Source: B46-G9 sp964581175 | GTDB lineage: Bacteria > Desulfobacterota > DSM-4660 > Desulfatiglandales > Desulfatiglandaceae | DNA length: 64,000 nucleotides | Assembly (NCBI GenBank): GCA_964581175.1 | Contig: CAZONI010000010.1 | Coordinates: 1 to 64,000, forward strand | Reading direction: 5' to 3' | Part shown: piece after piece, positions 40,286-50,029 of the stretch | Numbering within the stretch: the stretch's first letter is position 1 | Layout: the number at the start of each line of letters is the position of its first letter | The notes under the pieces: model-generated | What the model was told of the DNA's origin: nothing | Database searches by the model: none | The model's input: only the letters and a program-made list of their open reading frames with translations | Translations under genes and position numbers: made by a program

Positions 40286-41572
40286 ATGATGGCTGACCAA
40301 AACGAAGGGAAAATGGGCCTCTGGGCCATCGTAGCGATCGGGATCGGGGGCATGGTGGGCGGCGGCATCTTTGCGGTGCTGGGCCTCGCGGTGCAGCTCG
40401 CGGGCGGCGGGACTCCGGCGGCTTTCCTGATCGCGGGGATTGTGGCCATGCTCACGGCCTACTCCTATGCCCGCCTGTCGGTACATGTTCCCAGCCAGGG
40501 AGGGACGGTAAAATTTCTGGATCAGGCCTTCGGGGTCGACCTGTTTACCGGCGGCATCAACAGCCTGCTCTGGATCAGCTACATCGTGATGCTGGCCCTG
40601 TATGCATACGCCTTCGGCAGTTACGGGGCCACCTTTTTCGGCAAAGGCGTCCTGGTGAAACACCTCCTGATCAGTGCCGGCATCCTGATCCCGGCGGTCC
40701 TGAACCTGTTCAGCGCCAACCTGGTGGGAAAGGCCGAAACCTATATTGTAGCCATCAAGCTGGCAATCCTTCTCTTCTTTGTGGCCGTTGGCTTTGCAGG
40801 CATCGATGCCGGCCGGCTGGCCCCGGCACACTGGGCCTCATCGTTACACCTGGTTGCCGGCGGCATGATTATTTTCCTGGCTTACGAAGGCTTTGAACTG
40901 ATCGCCAACACCGCTCAGGACGCACGCGACCCGAAGAAGACCCTGCCGCGCGCCTTCTACACTGCGGTCGGATTTGTGATCCTGCTGTACATCCTGGTCG
41001 CGGCGGTCTCGGTGGGTTCGCTGCCGGTGCACAAGATCGTGGAAGCCAAAGACTATGCCCTGGCGGCCGCGGCACGCCCCTTCCTGGGACATGCCGGCTT
41101 CGTCATGATAGCCATCGCTGCGGTGTTATCCACCTTCTCGGCAATTAATGCCACGCTGTACGGTTCGGCGCGTCTCAGCTATACCATTGCCAAGGAAGGG
41201 GAACTGCCGAAGTTCCTCGAAGACCGCGTCTGGAATAAGCCCGTCGAAGGGCTGATCATCACCACGGTGCTCTCCCTGCTGCTGGCCAACCTCGGCGACC
41301 TATCCAGCATCTCCATGATGGGAAGTGCCGGTTTCCTGATCATCTTTGGGACGGTCAACGCCGCGAACGTAAAGCTGGCTGATAGCACCAGGAGCCGGAA
41401 ATGGATCTCCGCGGCAGGAGTGGTCGCGTGTGCCATCGCCCTGGCCGCCCTGATCTGGCAGACCGCCACGACCTCTCCCACACACCTCTGGGTTCTTGCC
41501 GGGATGCTGTTCCTTTCCTTCGGTATCGAGCTGGGTTATCGCCAGTACCGGCGCCACGAAATACGCATATGA
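40286..41572 (+). CDS. APC family amino acid permease
   Basis: 428 residues with about 12 membrane helices. The first helix has the substrate-binding loop GIGGMVGGGIFAVLG, and helix 6 AGGMIIFLAYEGFELIANTAQDARDPKKTLP, both typical of the amino acid-polyamine-organocation superfamily. The substrate is unknown. GGAG lies just before two consecutive ATG codons; the second has better spacing. GC content is higher than in the flanking intergenic DNA, and a MITE-like repeat lies directly upstream. Confidence 0.9.
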   Translation: MMADQNEGKMGLWAIVAIGIGGMVGGGIFAVLGLAVQLAGGGTPAAFLIAGIVAMLTAYSYARLSVHVPSQGGTVKFLDQAFGVDLFTGGINSLLWISYIVMLALYAYAFGSYGATFFGKGVLVKHLLISAGILIPAVLNLFSANLVGKAETYIVAIKLAILLFFVAVGFAGIDAGRLAPAHWASSLHLVAGGMIIFLAYEGFELIANTAQDARDPKKTLPRAFYTAVGFVILLYILVAAVSVGSLPVHKIVEAKDYALAAAARPFLGHAGFVMIAIAAVLSTFSAINATLYGSARLSYTIAKEGELPKFLEDRVWNKPVEGLIITTVLSLLLANLGDLSSISMMGSAGFLIIFGTVNAANVKLADSTRSRKWISAAGVVACAIALAALIWQTATTSPTHLWVLAGMLFLSFGIELGYRQYRRHEIRI

Positions 41573-41656
41573 TATCAACATTCACATCCGGGCGGAAAGA
41601 AACCCACCCGGTTTTCAAAAGACAGGCCGTGTCATCAGGAAGGTAAGGTGAGGAGA

Positions 41657-42736
41657 ATGAAAAGATGGCCTTTCATAACCTTTGTGGCTGCTTCGGCGAT
41701 CGCATGTTCGACAATAGCGAAGGCAAGATCTGACTGCACTACACCGATCCCGGAACTCTTTCGCCAGGCTTCTCCGTCAGTTGTGTCCATCTCGGCGGTT
41801 ACGGTCAATCCATTCAGCGCCAAAAAAAGATTCAGCATTTCCGCGGGATCGGGTGTGATCGTCAGTGCTGAAGGGATCGTGCTGACCAATTCACACGTGG
41901 TTTTCGGACGGCGGGGAATTATGGTAACGCTGGACGACGGTGATACGGTACGGGGTAAATTTCTGGGGGCGGATCCAATCCTGGATCTTGCTGTTCTGAA
42001 GATTCCGGTCCCCTCCAAGGGCCTCCCCGTGGCGCAACTGGGTGACTCGGACGCATTGCGGGTCGGGGAAGAGGTCATAGCCATAGGAAATCCATTCGGG
42101 CTTGAACAGACTCTTACCCGCGGCGTGGTCTCGGGCATAAACCGCATTCTGCCCGTTTCCCCCATGAGTCGAATGCTCCCGCTTATTCAAACTGACGCGG
42201 CTGTCAATCCGGGCAATTCCGGAGGGCCGCTCCTGGATCGCTGCGGAAAAGTGGTCGGGATAAACAGTTCAATATTGGCTGAGGCTGAAAATATTGCCTT
42301 TGCCATTCCTATCAATGTTGCCAAGAGGGTCCTCCCACAATTGATCACGAACGGGCGGATTATTCGTCCGTGGCTGGGCATTACCGGCAGCCTGATCAAG
42401 GCGAGCGAACTGGGGGAATTGTTCAATCTGCCGTTTGTTGATGGGTTTCTTGTCGAAACGGTAGTTCCTGGAAGCCCTGCAGAGAAGGCCGGATTGCGCG
42501 GGGGCTGGTTACCGATAAAAGTTGCCGGAGATGAGTACCTGTTCGGAGGTGATATTATCACCACCGCCAACGGGGTGGCACTTTACAGTGATGAGAAGTT
42601 GGAGAAGTTTGTGCAGTCCTTGAAGATCGGAGATAAAGTGCGGCTGGAGATATTTCGAAACGGGGAGGAACTCAAGGTTGAATTCAACATTATAGAAAGG
42701 CCCCTCCTGCCGGGGGATTTGTTGCCGGAGGGTTAG
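41657..42736 (+). CDS. HtrA/DegP-type serine protease
   Basis: 359 residues: a signal peptide (WPFITFVAASAIACSTIAKA), a trypsin-like domain with the triad His in LTNSHVV, Asp in DPILDLAVLK and Ser in AVNPGNSGGPLLD, and one C-terminal PDZ domain (about 255-340). It acts in the periplasm on misfolded proteins. The PDZ carboxylate loop is diverged (PFVDGFLVETVVPGSPAEKAGL). A GTG three codons upstream is an alternative start. A long inverted repeat overlaps the stop codon. Confidence 0.92.
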   Translation: MKRWPFITFVAASAIACSTIAKARSDCTTPIPELFRQASPSVVSISAVTVNPFSAKKRFSISAGSGVIVSAEGIVLTNSHVVFGRRGIMVTLDDGDTVRGKFLGADPILDLAVLKIPVPSKGLPVAQLGDSDALRVGEEVIAIGNPFGLEQTLTRGVVSGINRILPVSPMSRMLPLIQTDAAVNPGNSGGPLLDRCGKVVGINSSILAEAENIAFAIPINVAKRVLPQLITNGRIIRPWLGITGSLIKASELGELFNLPFVDGFLVETVVPGSPAEKAGLRGGWLPIKVAGDEYLFGGDIITTANGVALYSDEKLEKFVQSLKIGDKVRLEIFRNGEELKVEFNIIERPLLPGDLLPEG

Positions 42737-42874
42737 CCCCAATACTGTTCACTTAAGGCCCGAGAAGGCATGCCCAGCTCGGGCAAATCCCCCCAACCCC
42801 ATTTGGCACAATAATAAAAGGGGGGCGAGGGAGGATTTCTCCCGGTCGAGGCTTAAGTAGACAGTGTTGGGGCT
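42734..42874. repeat. Inverted-repeat element (MITE-like), 141 bp
   Basis: AGCCCCAATACTGTTCACTT(AAG) and (CTT)AAGTAGACAGTGTTGGGGCT are 23-base inverted ends with four mismatches. The interior has a smaller hairpin (GCCCGAG/CTCGGGC). The left end includes the stop codon of the protease gene. A half-match, ACAGTATTGGGGTTC, occurs near 62.71 kb. Confidence 0.75.
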
Positions 42875-42961
42875 AGCCCGCATTTTTCACAGGCAATCGA
42901 CGGGAGTAGAATTGGATTTCGCGGGCTGATTTGCCTCCCGGCGCTTTCTTCCGGTGCCGTC

Positions 42962-43300
42962 CTACTTGGCGGCTTTTTGCGAGTTCATCAGGTAATCGGC
43001 CAGGGCTTTTCGATCGCTGTCGGACAGGGCCCTGGTTTTTTTAATGTATGTTTTCATCACCGCTCCTTTTCCAGGTCTTATGATGGGCTCCGACTCGCCG
43101 TTAAGGAAGCCTATTAATCGTTCTTCCTTTCCCTGGTACCCTTGGGCAATCTCTTTCAGAGACGGGGTGCCCGTGCCTTTGTCCAACTTGTGGCATATTC
43201 CACAGTGATGGGAGTTGAAAATAGACTTTCCTTCCTCTGCCGCGACATTTATCGGGAGGAAAACCAGCGATACCATCATAATCATGATTAATTTCTTCAT
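42962..43300 (-). CDS. Small periplasmic cytochrome c
   Basis: 112 residues: a signal peptide (LIMIMMVSLVFLPINVAAEE) and a mature class I cytochrome c domain with haem site CGICH and probable axial Met in GAVMKTYI. The ending ALADYLMNSQ is the usual terminal helix. It carries a single electron between periplasmic partners, none of which is adjacent. AAGGAGG precedes the start. It is a separate unit reading towards the protease gene, and the inverted repeat between them may terminate both. Confidence 0.88.
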   Translation of the reverse strand: MKKLIMIMMVSLVFLPINVAAEEGKSIFNSHHCGICHKLDKGTGTPSLKEIAQGYQGKEERLIGFLNGESEPIIRPGKGAVMKTYIKKTRALSDSDRKALADYLMNSQKAAK

Positions 43301-43351
43301 CTGACCTCCTTATTATCCTACCTCGGGTTCTGAATAAGCTATCCGGTGCGG

Positions 43352-43400
43352 CATAGCCTTTGGTCTCTGACCTGCCCACAGGACCAGGTTTTCTGAGACA
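43352..43400. repeat. Dispersed repeat fragment
   Basis: GGCATAGCCTTTGGTCTCTG and ACCAGGTTTTCTGAG match parts of the larger repeats near 46.83 kb (GGCATAGCCTTTAATCTCTG) and 61.27 kb. Confidence 0.5.
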
Positions 43401-43528
43401 GAGCGTGTCAAAGAGGCGCAGAGCCTTGGGGCTGCACAGTACGTGAAAAAACCGTATTCTCTGGAACGCATGGGTGTTGCTGCCATAAATGAGCTGCATA
43501 GATAAGGGTTGTTTGTGTCCCTTTGGGC

Positions 43529-44773
43529 TCAGAGGCTCACCAGTGCCTGGTCCAGGTCGGAGATGAGGTCCTCCGGGTTTTCCAGGCCCACCGAGAGCCG
43601 GATCAACCCGTCGTGGATGCCCGCCGCAGCCCGCTCTTCCGGGCTCATGTGCTCGTGGGTGATGGTCGGCGGGTGCATGCAGATGGTGCGGCTGGTACCG
43701 AAGGTGACCGCGTGTACGATCAGCCGCAGACTGTTCATCAGCCTGGCAGCGCCCGGAATGCCGCTCGGGGCTACGAAAGACAGAAGTCCCCCGTGTCCGC
43801 TCATCTGGCGGCAGGCCAGTTCATGCTGCGGGTGATCGCGGAGCCCCGAATAATTCACGTGGCTGATTTTGGGGTGGGCCGCAAGGAACCCGGCCACCTC
43901 GAGGGCGTTGTCGCTGTGACGCCGCATACGCATGGAAAGGGTTTCCAGGTACTGGAGCACCAGGAACGCCTCCAGGGGCGACACGACGGACCCCAGGAAC
44001 TCGGTGGTGTTCCAGCGAATGTCTTCCACGAGGGGCTCGGGCCCGACGATAGCGCCCCCGATAACCGTGGCGTTTCCGGACAGAAACTTGGTGAGGGACA
44101 GGAGCACGATATCCGCGCCCAATTCCATGGGGCGCTGCAGGGCTGCGGTGGCGGTGGTATTGTCCACCATCAGGGGCGCCCCTTTGGCGTGGGCCGCGTC
44201 TGCCACGGCCCGGATATCCGTGACGAAGAGGCAGGGGTTGCTGGGGGTCTCGACCCAGACGAGCTTGGTCCGTTCGTCGATAAGCGCGTCCCATGAGGAC
44301 GGGTCTCCGGGATCTTCAACGAAACGAAAGACCACATGACAGCGCTCGGGAAAAATCGTGGCAGCCTGCTTGTATCCCTCACCGAAAATATGCAGGGACG
44401 TCACAACATTATCGCCCGGGCGGGCGATGGTGAAAATCAGGTTGAACAGGGCCTGGGACCCGGACCCCGCAGTCACGCAGGCCTCGCCGCCTTCCAGCGC
44501 CGCAAGCCGGTCTTCGAGAATCGTATTGGTCGGCGTCCTGGTGCGACCGTAGACGGGACACGGGATGGTGTCAAAGGTCTCGTAGGGAAACGTCATCGAC
44601 TGCACGATGGGAGGCACAAAGGAACGGAAAGGCTCACGCGTAGCAGCCGGATCGAACCCGGTGTGAAGGGAACGGGTTTCGAATCCCAGGTGGGCATCTC
44701 TCGCTTCGGGTTTTTTCGCCTCCGGATCGTAGACCCACGGGGCGCGCATGAAAAAAGGTTTCTTCCAGTCCAT
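43529..44773 (-). CDS. Methionine gamma-lyase-like PLP enzyme
   Basis: 414 residues of the Cys/Met-metabolism PLP family. It has the tetramer and phosphate motif GRTRTPTNTILEDRLAALEG, the PLP ring region TLHIFGEGYK, Asp in LMVDNTT, and the Schiff-base Lys in VLLSLTKFLSGN. True methionine gamma-lyase and O-acetylhomoserine sulfhydrylase cannot be told apart here. An N-terminal extension of about 30 residues (KPFFMRAPWVYDPEAKKPEA) is present. The chosen ATG has AGGAG at good spacing. Next to MttB genes it may take part in release or capture of methanethiol, which is inference. Confidence 0.85.
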   Translation of the reverse strand: MDWKKPFFMRAPWVYDPEAKKPEARDAHLGFETRSLHTGFDPAATREPFRSFVPPIVQSMTFPYETFDTIPCPVYGRTRTPTNTILEDRLAALEGGEACVTAGSGSQALFNLIFTIARPGDNVVTSLHIFGEGYKQAATIFPERCHVVFRFVEDPGDPSSWDALIDERTKLVWVETPSNPCLFVTDIRAVADAAHAKGAPLMVDNTTATAALQRPMELGADIVLLSLTKFLSGNATVIGGAIVGPEPLVEDIRWNTTEFLGSVVSPLEAFLVLQYLETLSMRMRRHSDNALEVAGFLAAHPKISHVNYSGLRDHPQHELACRQMSGHGGLLSFVAPSGIPGAARLMNSLRLIVHAVTFGTSRTICMHPPTITHEHMSPEERAAAGIHDGLIRLSVGLENPEDLISDLDQALVSL

Positions 44774-44908
44774 GACCATCTCCTGTCAACATCCTTCCAG
44801 GCCGGAACCGAACGAAATTACTACCCGACTCGGCCCCGGAGCCCAAGTGATGTCGTCTGGTTCAGTTGTCTTCAGAAAAGGATCAGACGCCCTTTTCCGC
44901 TCCTCTTA

Positions 44909-46369
44909 TCACCGCTTCTTCCTGGAATTGGTCCAGTTCTGCTCTCTCGCAACTATCCCGGCGATGTCCTGCTGCACCTCCGCCGGCAGGGGCTCCACTT
45001 CGTGGCTTTCCAGGATCCTGTCCACCTTCTCCGCCGCCAACTGCTCCATGGTCTTTCTGCCGCGTTTATCCCACTGGGCATATCCGCCCTTGTCCATCAG
45101 GGTCGAGTAAAACGGCTCCCGCAAATGGCGCATGGTGTGGGGATGCTGGAGATAATTGCCGGTTGGACCCAGTTCCTCGACCACGTCCAGAGCCAGCGTC
45201 TCTTCGCTCACCTCGACGCCCCGCGTGGCCGCGCGCAGGAAGCCTATAAATTCGTTGGCCATCACCAGGAGCTGCAAAGATCCCTGGAGTCCCGAGTCCA
45301 TGAATCCCACGTCGTGGACAATGTTCGCCCCGTGCAGGAGCGCCGTCATCAGACTCAAAGTCGTCTCGAAACCGCACTGCTGGTCCAGAACCTTCGCATC
45401 CGTTGAACCTCCCAGGCCGAACACCGGCAGCTCGTAGTACTTTCCCATGGAGGTCGGCACCCCCTGCTCGTCGGCAAGTACGTAGTTTCCCACCATGGTC
45501 TTCAGATTGTACGGCCCGCCGTTCCAGCCCGGAACCGCCACGGGCGTCCCGGGGCCCACCAGCTGGGAGAGCACGATCCCCAGTAAAATTCCCGCGTTCA
45601 TGGTCGCCATGCAGCCTGCCGTGGTGGACGGCGAATTCACCCCGCCCGCGTTCAGCGGAATGTAGGTCATGGGCAGCCCCTTTTCCGCCAGATACATGCA
45701 CTTTTGAAGCGCCTCGGCGTTGGCCACGAGTCCGGACGTCACGTTGATGTAGCAGGCCGCAAACGGCTTTTTCCGAAACGCCTCGGCACTTCCGGCCACC
45801 GCCTCGCACATTTCCACCGCCGCCTTGCAGCCTTCGAAGTCGGGCGCCACGTAGACAATGGGCTTCACCGTGTTGTTGAGCATCACCTGCATCTGATAGC
45901 GGTCGTAGATCTGCTGGTCCACGTCCTTGGGCAGAAACAGGCTCATGACAAAATCCAACTCCGGCAGGGCATCCATCATCCGAGCCGCCGCCGCCACATC
46001 AGAGAGTGCCGGCTCGCGGCGCTGTCCGGTCACATGGTCCAGCACGTTCAGGCAGTCCGAGCCCCCGCCGAAGTGAGTGTTGTAATCGCACGCCCGAATC
46101 GCCGTCCGGTCCCCCCTGCGGTCGTACAGGGTCATTCGTCGGGGCACACGCCGGAGGGCCTCCTCCACCATGTACTCCGGGATGCGCACCCGAATACCTT
46201 CGACACGAGCACCCGCCCCTGCGAGGATCTCTATCGCCTTTTCGTCATGCACGTCGACGCCGACCCGCTCCAGCACCTCGAGCGATGCCAGGTGAATGCC
46301 GCGGCACTCGGCCTCCCCCATTCGTTGATAATGAGCACTCGTCATGCTCCTGCCATGCGTACAGATCAT
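44909..46369 (-). CDS. MttB superfamily methyltransferase, non-pyrrolysine
   Basis: 486 residues of the trimethylamine methyltransferase superfamily: a TIM barrel that transfers a methyl group from a (quaternary) amine to a corrinoid protein. Matches include EVLERVGVDVHDEKAIEIL, RVPRRMTLYDRRGDR, NAGILLGIVLSQLVGPGTPV and the barrel end KYYELPVFGLGGSTDAKVLD. There is no internal UAG, so it belongs with the glycine-betaine-type (MtgB-like) members, not with MttB of methanogens. The chosen ATG has GGAGG. No corrinoid or MtaA-type partner gene is nearby. It is head to head with the second MttB-like gene, 600 bases apart. Confidence 0.88.
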   Translation of the reverse strand: MICTHGRSMTSAHYQRMGEAECRGIHLASLEVLERVGVDVHDEKAIEILAGAGARVEGIRVRIPEYMVEEALRRVPRRMTLYDRRGDRTAIRACDYNTHFGGGSDCLNVLDHVTGQRREPALSDVAAAARMMDALPELDFVMSLFLPKDVDQQIYDRYQMQVMLNNTVKPIVYVAPDFEGCKAAVEMCEAVAGSAEAFRKKPFAACYINVTSGLVANAEALQKCMYLAEKGLPMTYIPLNAGGVNSPSTTAGCMATMNAGILLGIVLSQLVGPGTPVAVPGWNGGPYNLKTMVGNYVLADEQGVPTSMGKYYELPVFGLGGSTDAKVLDQQCGFETTLSLMTALLHGANIVHDVGFMDSGLQGSLQLLVMANEFIGFLRAATRGVEVSEETLALDVVEELGPTGNYLQHPHTMRHLREPFYSTLMDKGGYAQWDKRGRKTMEQLAAEKVDRILESHEVEPLPAEVQQDIAGIVAREQNWTNSRKKR

Positions 46370-46617
46370 TCGTGAGACCTCCGTCTCTGCCTTCCGTACT
46401 CGATTCCGCCGGTATTCGCGGCCTCCCGGATGCAGGGCGCCGTTCGCTCCCCGAACCATCCTGGGCCCGGCCTTCGGGTGGAGCCGGTCCGCCTGTTCAT
46501 GGGGGAATCCGGCACCTGCACGAGCGATTCCATCGATTGCCGAGAGCTTCTAGCATACCGCTGAAAAAGAGAAAAGTAAAATGTGCAGCAGCTCAAAGAT
46601 GCGGAGATCCGAGTCCG

Positions 46618-46880
46618 GAGGGTCCGGCTTTGGGCCGCCCCTGGAAGGGGCTATAGCCGCCGATAGGTGACCATACAGAGAATTCAGAAGTCAGGATACA
46701 GGAGCCAGGAGCCAGGAGAATCTTGAAGTCGCTTTGCTCCAACAGTTTTATACTATTGCTTGAGCAATAGCGAAACCTTTATTCTGGATTCTGAATTCTG
46801 ACTCCTGGATTCTTCGTCAGAATATCACGGCATAGCCTTTAATCTCTGACATGACACCCATGACCAAGTTTGGGAATGCA
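46618..46880. repeat. Long dispersed repeat with internal inverted repeats
   Basis: The block starts GTCCGGCTTTGGGCCGCCCC and has GAATTCAGAAGTCAGGATAC ... TTCTGAATTCTGACTCCTGG as inverted parts, then GGCATAGCCTTTAATCTCTG. Large parts recur near 61.2 kb and a short part near 43.35 kb. It fills most of the roughly 600-base gap between the two MttB-like genes; the remainder shows no gene. Confidence 0.65.
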
Positions 46881-46967
46881 CAATAAAGACGAATTGTCGT
46901 TGTATTTCACTGTGGTCCCTGATATACGCTAATTTCCGTTGAATATCAGAAGCAAGGAGCGCCCGAC

Positions 46968-48377
46968 ATGGAAATCCGCGCTGCGGCCCTCATCGAAAGC
47001 GATCTGGAACGCCTTCACCAGCAGGCCCTGGAACTGCTCGAACGCCACGGTATTCGGCTGCTCGGCGAAGCAGCGCGACAGCGATTTGCGGATCACGGCG
47101 CCCGGGTAGAGAATGATCGGGTCCGCATTCCCGTTTCGCTGTCCGAGGAAGCTCTGAAGACGGTGAAGGAATCTTTTTCGGTCGGCGCCCGGAACCCGGA
47201 ACGCAGCGTCCAGGTGGGAAAGCATTTCCCTCCGGTCTACGGACCCGCCGCGGGCGTGGTCAAGGTGAGTGATGCCGAAAACGGCCGACGTCCGGCCTGT
47301 ATGGTGGACGTTCAAAACTTCCTGAAGCTTGCCCACACAAGCCCGCATGTACAGCTCTCGGCCGCCGGCATGGTGTACCCGACCGATGTTCCCCCCCGCG
47401 CCGCCCTCTACCTCCAGATGCTTCACGCCATCGAATTGAGCGACAAGCCCTTATTCGCCCTGACCGGGGATGCCCGGATCGCGGCGGACACCATCGAGAT
47501 GGCCCGCATTGCCACGGGGGCGCAGTACGACCACTTTGCACTTGGGGTGGCAGATTGCCTCTCCCCCATGGCCTGGGATGACAATACACTGGAGTCCATC
47601 AGGGTGTTTGCGGAGAAAGATCAGCCGTGCATCATCACTTCATGCTCCATGGCCGGTTTTACCTCCCCTATCCGTCTCAGGGAAACCGTGCTCCAGAATC
47701 ACGCGGAAATCCTGACGGGGATTATCTGGTCCCAGATGGTCCACCCCGGCGCTCCGGTCATCTACGGCAATACCTCTTCCATGGCCGACATGCACACCAT
47801 GGGGCTGGCCATCGGTGCGCCCGAATACGTCCTGATCTCGACGGCGGCCGTCCAACTGGCCCGGTTGGTGGGAGTTCCGTGCCGCACAGGAGGAGGACTG
47901 ACGGATGCCAAGGTGGTGGATGCCCAGGCCGGCATCGAATCCACTTTCAATCTCCTGTTCACGGAAATCAACCATGTGGACCTGGTGCTCCAAGGCATCG
48001 GTGTCATGGAATCGTTCGCAACGATCAGTTACGAAAAATGGATGATGGACGAGGAAATCCGGGAACGGATTCTCCGCCTGATGAAAGGGCTCAATGCATC
48101 GCCTGCGGACGCGGTCGAAATCATCGGGGAGAAAGGCCCGGGCGAGGATTTCATGATGGACCCTTCCACCCTGTCCTGTTTCCGCAGCGAGCATTATTAT
48201 CCCCCGCTGTCCGACCGCTCAGGCTGGGACAAATGGAAAAGGACCGGCATCTCGTTTGAGGCACGGGCCACTGCAGCTTGGAAGCGCCGCCTGGAATCCT
48301 ACCAGCAACCGGAGATCGAAGCCCCCATCAGGAGGGAGCTGCAGCAATTGCTGAAGCATAGACAAGTCCTCACGTGA
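46968..48377 (+). CDS. MttB superfamily methyltransferase, second copy, non-pyrrolysine
   Basis: 469 residues. It shows the superfamily pattern LHQQALELLERHGIRLLGEAA, DVPPRAALYLQMLHAIELSD, TGIIWSQMVHPGAPVIYGNT and GLAIGAPEYVLISTAAVQLA, with no in-frame UAG. It is only distantly similar to the neighbouring MttB-like protein, so the two are probably for different substrates. AAGGAG precedes the start. It is followed after 50 bases by a GlpA-like oxidoreductase on the same strand, so methyl transfer may be linked to oxidation of the demethylated product or of a polyol; this is inference. Confidence 0.88.
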   Translation: MEIRAAALIESDLERLHQQALELLERHGIRLLGEAARQRFADHGARVENDRVRIPVSLSEEALKTVKESFSVGARNPERSVQVGKHFPPVYGPAAGVVKVSDAENGRRPACMVDVQNFLKLAHTSPHVQLSAAGMVYPTDVPPRAALYLQMLHAIELSDKPLFALTGDARIAADTIEMARIATGAQYDHFALGVADCLSPMAWDDNTLESIRVFAEKDQPCIITSCSMAGFTSPIRLRETVLQNHAEILTGIIWSQMVHPGAPVIYGNTSSMADMHTMGLAIGAPEYVLISTAAVQLARLVGVPCRTGGGLTDAKVVDAQAGIESTFNLLFTEINHVDLVLQGIGVMESFATISYEKWMMDEEIRERILRLMKGLNASPADAVEIIGEKGPGEDFMMDPSTLSCFRSEHYYPPLSDRSGWDKWKRTGISFEARATAAWKRRLESYQQPEIEAPIRRELQQLLKHRQVLT

Positions 48378-48429
48378 GATGTCTTTGTGAGTTGGAAATT
48401 TGAAATCGCCGTTGACGGAAGAAAAGGTT

Positions 48430-49995
48430 ATGGAGGGCGGGAATAGATCTTCTTTGGACACCCAGGTCCTGATCATAGGCGGCGGAGCTACAGGGACCGG
48501 CCTTGCCCGGGACCTGGCCCTGCGGGGCATCCGATGCATCCTGGCTGAAAAGGATGATCTTAATGCCGGGGCATCCGGCAGGAACCACGGCCTGCTGCAC
48601 AGCGGCGGCCGCTACGTCTCCCATGATCAAGTATCGGCCGTAGAATGCCGGGAAGAGGGTGACCTTCTCAAGCGCCTCGCGCCCCAGTGCATCGAAAAGA
48701 CCGGAGGCCTTTTTGTTGCCGTGGAAGGTGATGATGAGGCATATATCTCGAAGTTCCCCCTGTGGTGCGCCCAATGCGCAATCTCCTTTCAGGAACTTAC
48801 CCCCAAAGAAGCCCGGGACAGGGAACCGGTCCTCTCAGACCGCGTGATCGCGGCGTTTGCCCTGAAAGACGCCTCGATCGATCCCTTCCGGTTGTCCCTG
48901 GAAAACGCGGCCCATGCCCGGAACCTCGGCGCCATCCTTTTGCGGTATACCCAGGCGACGCAATTCGATCTGAAGCAAAACAGCATACATAATGTTCATC
49001 TTCTGGACAGGCAGTCCAACAGGGAAAGGCAGGTGACCGCCGATGTCGTGGTAAACGCCGCCGGCCCGTGGGCGGGCGGTATTGCCGCCCTTGCCCGTAT
49101 CCCTATGCGCATGCTCTATTCCAAGGGCACTCTTCTTGTCACATCCCACAGGCTCACGGAACGGGTCATAAATCGACTGCGCCGGGCGTCCGACGCCGAC
49201 ATCCTGGTTCCCGGCGGAACCGTTTCCATTTTGGGCACCACATCCGTCCGGATCCCGACCCTGGATGTGATCCGTCCGACTGTGGACGAAGTGGACCGTA
49301 TTGTAGAGCAAGGGTCAGCAATGGTCCCGGTTTTGGAAAGTGCCCGGTACATCAGAGCCTACGCCGGAGTCAGGCCCTTGGCTCGGATGGAAAGCGGGGA
49401 AGACGACAGGTCCGTGAGCCGGGGCTTCACCGTCTTTGACCACGAAAGGGACGGTGTAAAAAATTTCATCACCATTACGGGCGGAAAGCTGACCACCTAC
49501 CGGCTCATGGCTGAAAAAGCCGCCGACCTGGTTTGTCGTAAACTGGGGATCTCTACCCCCTGTCTGACCCGAACCGTGCCCCTTCCCGCAACAGAGACCT
49601 GCGGATGGTCTTATCCGGACTCTGCTCCAAAAGCCTATATGAAAATGCACGACCCCAAGGACGTCCTGCTCTGCGAGTGCGAAATGGTGCCGAAAAGTGT
49701 TGTGGACAGCATCACGGCGTCTATCCTCCAACAGGGAGGATCACCGAGTTTTGAATCAGTTGCCCTTCGCAGCAGGCTTGGCAAGGGGTCCTGCCAGGGG
49801 ACATTCTGCAGCATAAGAACCGATGCCCATATGCTTGAAAAGGGCGAACTCTCTCCTGAGCGAGGAATGGGGCATCTCAGGGAGTTTCTCAACGAGCGCT
49901 GGAAGGGGCAGCGCCCCATACTCTGGAACGGACAACTGGCTCGCGCCGAGTTCCTGGAAGCCCTGCATTGCGGGCTGCTCGGACTGGAGCTGTAG
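48430..49995 (+). CDS. glpA: Anaerobic glycerol-3-phosphate dehydrogenase subunit A-like
   Basis: 521 residues. It has the FAD loop LIIGGGATGTGLARDLALRG, the DAO-family substrate region SGRNHGLLHSGGRYV, NAAGPWAGGIAALARI, ARYIRAYAGVRPLA and TITGGKLTTYRLMAEKAADL. The C-terminal part has a BFD-type iron-sulfur domain, LCECEMVPKSVVDSI and LGKGSCQGTFC, as in GlpA. Members oxidise sn-glycerol 3-phosphate to dihydroxyacetone phosphate. A TTG ten codons upstream is an alternative start. GlpB follows, but no GlpC is found. Confidence 0.85.
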   Translation: MEGGNRSSLDTQVLIIGGGATGTGLARDLALRGIRCILAEKDDLNAGASGRNHGLLHSGGRYVSHDQVSAVECREEGDLLKRLAPQCIEKTGGLFVAVEGDDEAYISKFPLWCAQCAISFQELTPKEARDREPVLSDRVIAAFALKDASIDPFRLSLENAAHARNLGAILLRYTQATQFDLKQNSIHNVHLLDRQSNRERQVTADVVVNAAGPWAGGIAALARIPMRMLYSKGTLLVTSHRLTERVINRLRRASDADILVPGGTVSILGTTSVRIPTLDVIRPTVDEVDRIVEQGSAMVPVLESARYIRAYAGVRPLARMESGEDDRSVSRGFTVFDHERDGVKNFITITGGKLTTYRLMAEKAADLVCRKLGISTPCLTRTVPLPATETCGWSYPDSAPKAYMKMHDPKDVLLCECEMVPKSVVDSITASILQQGGSPSFESVALRSRLGKGSCQGTFCSIRTDAHMLEKGELSPERGMGHLREFLNERWKGQRPILWNGQLARAEFLEALHCGLLGLEL

Positions 49996-50029
49996 TGATG
50001 CCGGAAAACAGGAAAAAGACTCAACTCCC

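Noticed and set aside
40136..40831. A long open frame antisense to the permease
   Set aside because: It is the complement of a GC-rich coding region, has no ribosome site and a His/Gln/Arg-rich composition without homology.
44909..48377. Pyrrolysine-containing trimethylamine methyltransferase
   Set aside because: Neither MttB-like frame has an internal TAG, so they belong to the non-pyrrolysine part of the superfamily.
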